Assembly (NCBI GenBank): GCA_005882115.1
Contig: VBEG01000024.1
Span: 124,001 to 188,000 of the forward strand
Direction: 5' to 3'
DNA length: 64,000 bases
DNA from: Chloroflexota bacterium
Lineage (GTDB): Bacteria; Chloroflexota; Dormibacteria; Dormibacterales; Dormibacteraceae
The notes under the pieces are model-generated. The model was not told the origin of the DNA and made no database searches. It saw nothing but the letters and a program-made list of their open reading frames with translations. The translations under genes and the position numbers were made by a program. Shown here piece after piece: positions 63,102 through 64,000 of this stretch (position 1 is the stretch's first letter; every line of letters begins with the position of its first letter).

Positions 63102-64000
63102 CTAGCTCGACCCGCCGACCAAACCCTTCTGGCGCCAGCTGGTGAAGATCGCCTTGATCTGCTGCTCGGCTTCCGCCACGGCCTGCTTCGGGGTCTTCTG
63201 GCCGCGCGCGGCGGCCGCCATCATCGAAGGCAGGATGTTTTTGTCGAAGATCTCACCGATCGCCGGGCTTGCGGGTCCAGGGTATCCGACGTTGACGCTC
63301 CAATCGGTGGCGTCCTTCAAGACCTGGAGCTTCGACGACGGGTTGGACTTGTAGGGATCGCTGTCCAGCCATCCGCCCGGCCCGTACAGCTTGTCCTGGG
63401 CGTTGGTCTTCGGGTTGACCGGGAACTCGTAAAGCTTCGACTGGTAGACGTAGTCGCTCGCGTGGTCGACGAGGTAGAGCAGGAACTCCTTGGCGATGTC
63501 CTGGTTCTTGGAGAACTTGGGGATGATGTAGGTCTGGATCACGTGCTCGCTGGCGAGGGCTTTGACGCCTGACGCGCCGGCCAGCGGCTTGGAGAAGAAG
63601 ATGTCGTTGGCGACGTCTGGCTTGCTCGCCTGCGCGGTGCGATAGGCGGAGATCGAGTTCAGGATGAAGGAGAGGCTCCCCGCGACCAGGCCCTGGTTGT
63701 TCGACGCGGCGTTCCAGCTGAAGACCTCCGCGGTCTCAGCCTGCTTGAAGAGCCGGGCCATGTAGTCGACAGCGCCGACTACAGCATCGGAGTTGATGGT
63801 GACGTTCGAGTCCTTGTCCTGCTCCGCGCCGCCGAAAGACCAGATCAGGGCTCGGGCCGCCATGTTGGAGTCCGGCTCCGGCGAGAAACCGATGCCGCCG
63901 CGGACGGCGCCCTTGGTCTTGCTCTTGATCTGGGTCACCGCGGTGAGCATCTCGTCCCACGTCGTGGGTCCGTCCGGCATGCCGACCTGCTGGAACAGGC
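63102..64000 (-). CDS. Extracellular sugar-binding protein of the ABC transporter, 5' end outside window
   Basis: Solute-binding protein, family 1. Readable from beyond the window edge (FQQVGMPDGPTTWDEML) to the stop at 63102, about 299 residues seen. Typical segments are GGIGFSPEPDSNM, LSFILNSISAYRTAQ, SEHVIQTYIIPKFSKNQDIAKEFLLYL and DKNILPSMMAAAARGQKTPKQAVAEAEQQIKAI. Signal peptide and lipobox lie outside. It is first in the transporter operon. Ligand unknown; CUT1 systems usually carry oligosaccharides or glycerol phosphate. Confidence 0.88.
   Translation of the reverse strand, partial: LFQQVGMPDGPTTWDEMLTAVTQIKSKTKGAVRGGIGFSPEPDSNMAARALIWSFGGAEQDKDSNVTINSDAVVGAVDYMARLFKQAETAEVFSWNAASNNQGLVAGSLSFILNSISAYRTAQASKPDVANDIFFSKPLAGASGVKALASEHVIQTYIIPKFSKNQDIAKEFLLYLVDHASDYVYQSKLYEFPVNPKTNAQDKLYGPGGWLDSDPYKSNPSSKLQVLKDATDWSVNVGYPGPASPAIGEIFDKNILPSMMAAAARGQKTPKQAVAEAEQQIKAIFTSWRQKGLVGGSS

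Overview
The window is 64 kb of GC-rich chromosome, densely packed with short or no intergenic gaps, from what looks like an uncultured soil-type bacterium. There is no rRNA, CRISPR array, phage block or transposase. The rplI-dnaB-purA cluster, a membrane-anchored YvcK, bactofilin, an ArsA with an HSP20-like tail, a DUF1501/DUF1800 pair, selA-selB and many GTG/TTG starts suggest a Chloroflexota or Dormibacterota-like lineage. That placement is inference; nothing here is a decisive marker.

Region by region. 1-6.5 kb: a partial VOC dioxygenase and a PlsC acyltransferase, then a three-gene minus-strand operon (acyl-CoA ligase, DpgC-like dioxygenase, ThDP enzyme). The operon lies between an intact tRNA-Gln and a 31-nt copy of that tRNA's 3' end, the geometry of a small genomic island. 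6.5-13.2 kb: DUF5808, YvcK, PAP2, RidA, a beta-propeller protein, an RnfD/NqrB-like membrane protein and a winged-helix protein. 13.2-19.3 kb: purA, dnaB with an intein, rplI, DUF1232 and GT87. 19.6-26.5 kb: an AMP-forming ligase, an unknown protein, GlpX, a basic Pro-rich protein, bactofilin, a CCA-adding-type enzyme and a ROK kinase. 26.5-33.6 kb: a minus-strand run of metF, selB, selA, an M50 protease, a small partner, ArsA-HSP20, DUF1003 and a small membrane protein. 33.6-34.4 kb: a possible structured RNA and a small membrane protein. 34.4-39.7 kb: the threonine-branch operon hom-thrC-thrB-lysC followed by a frameshifted YchF-like gene. 39.7-43.4 kb: an ornithine-cyclodeaminase-like enzyme, an ECF sigma/anti-sigma pair, tRNA-Leu, DUF1697, tRNA-Arg and a PHP protein. 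43.4-50 kb: acyl-CoA ligase plus formamidase, a kinase-Cys-cluster-AAA fusion, a Kelch lipoprotein and a second tRNA-Leu. 50-60.3 kb: GNAT, small proteins, PrsW, a DUF1800/DUF1501/cytochrome operon, a ModA-like lipoprotein, HtrA and PPK2. 60.3-64 kb: a four-gene sugar ABC transporter, its binding protein cut by the window end.

How the genes work together. The best candidate for an undescribed system is the tRNA-flanked cassette. A ligase that makes an aryl-acyl-CoA, a cofactor-free DpgC-type oxygenase that could turn it into an arylglyoxylate, and a ThDP decarboxylase that could take this to an aldehyde form a plausible linear pathway. A second candidate is the 935-residue fusion of a Hanks kinase, a Cys/His cluster and an AAA ATPase. 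Several start codons sit only 6-9 nt after a TANNNT box, which points to common leaderless transcription. Other genes (bactofilin, rplI, formamidase, the 51.0-kb gene) have clear Shine-Dalgarno sequences.
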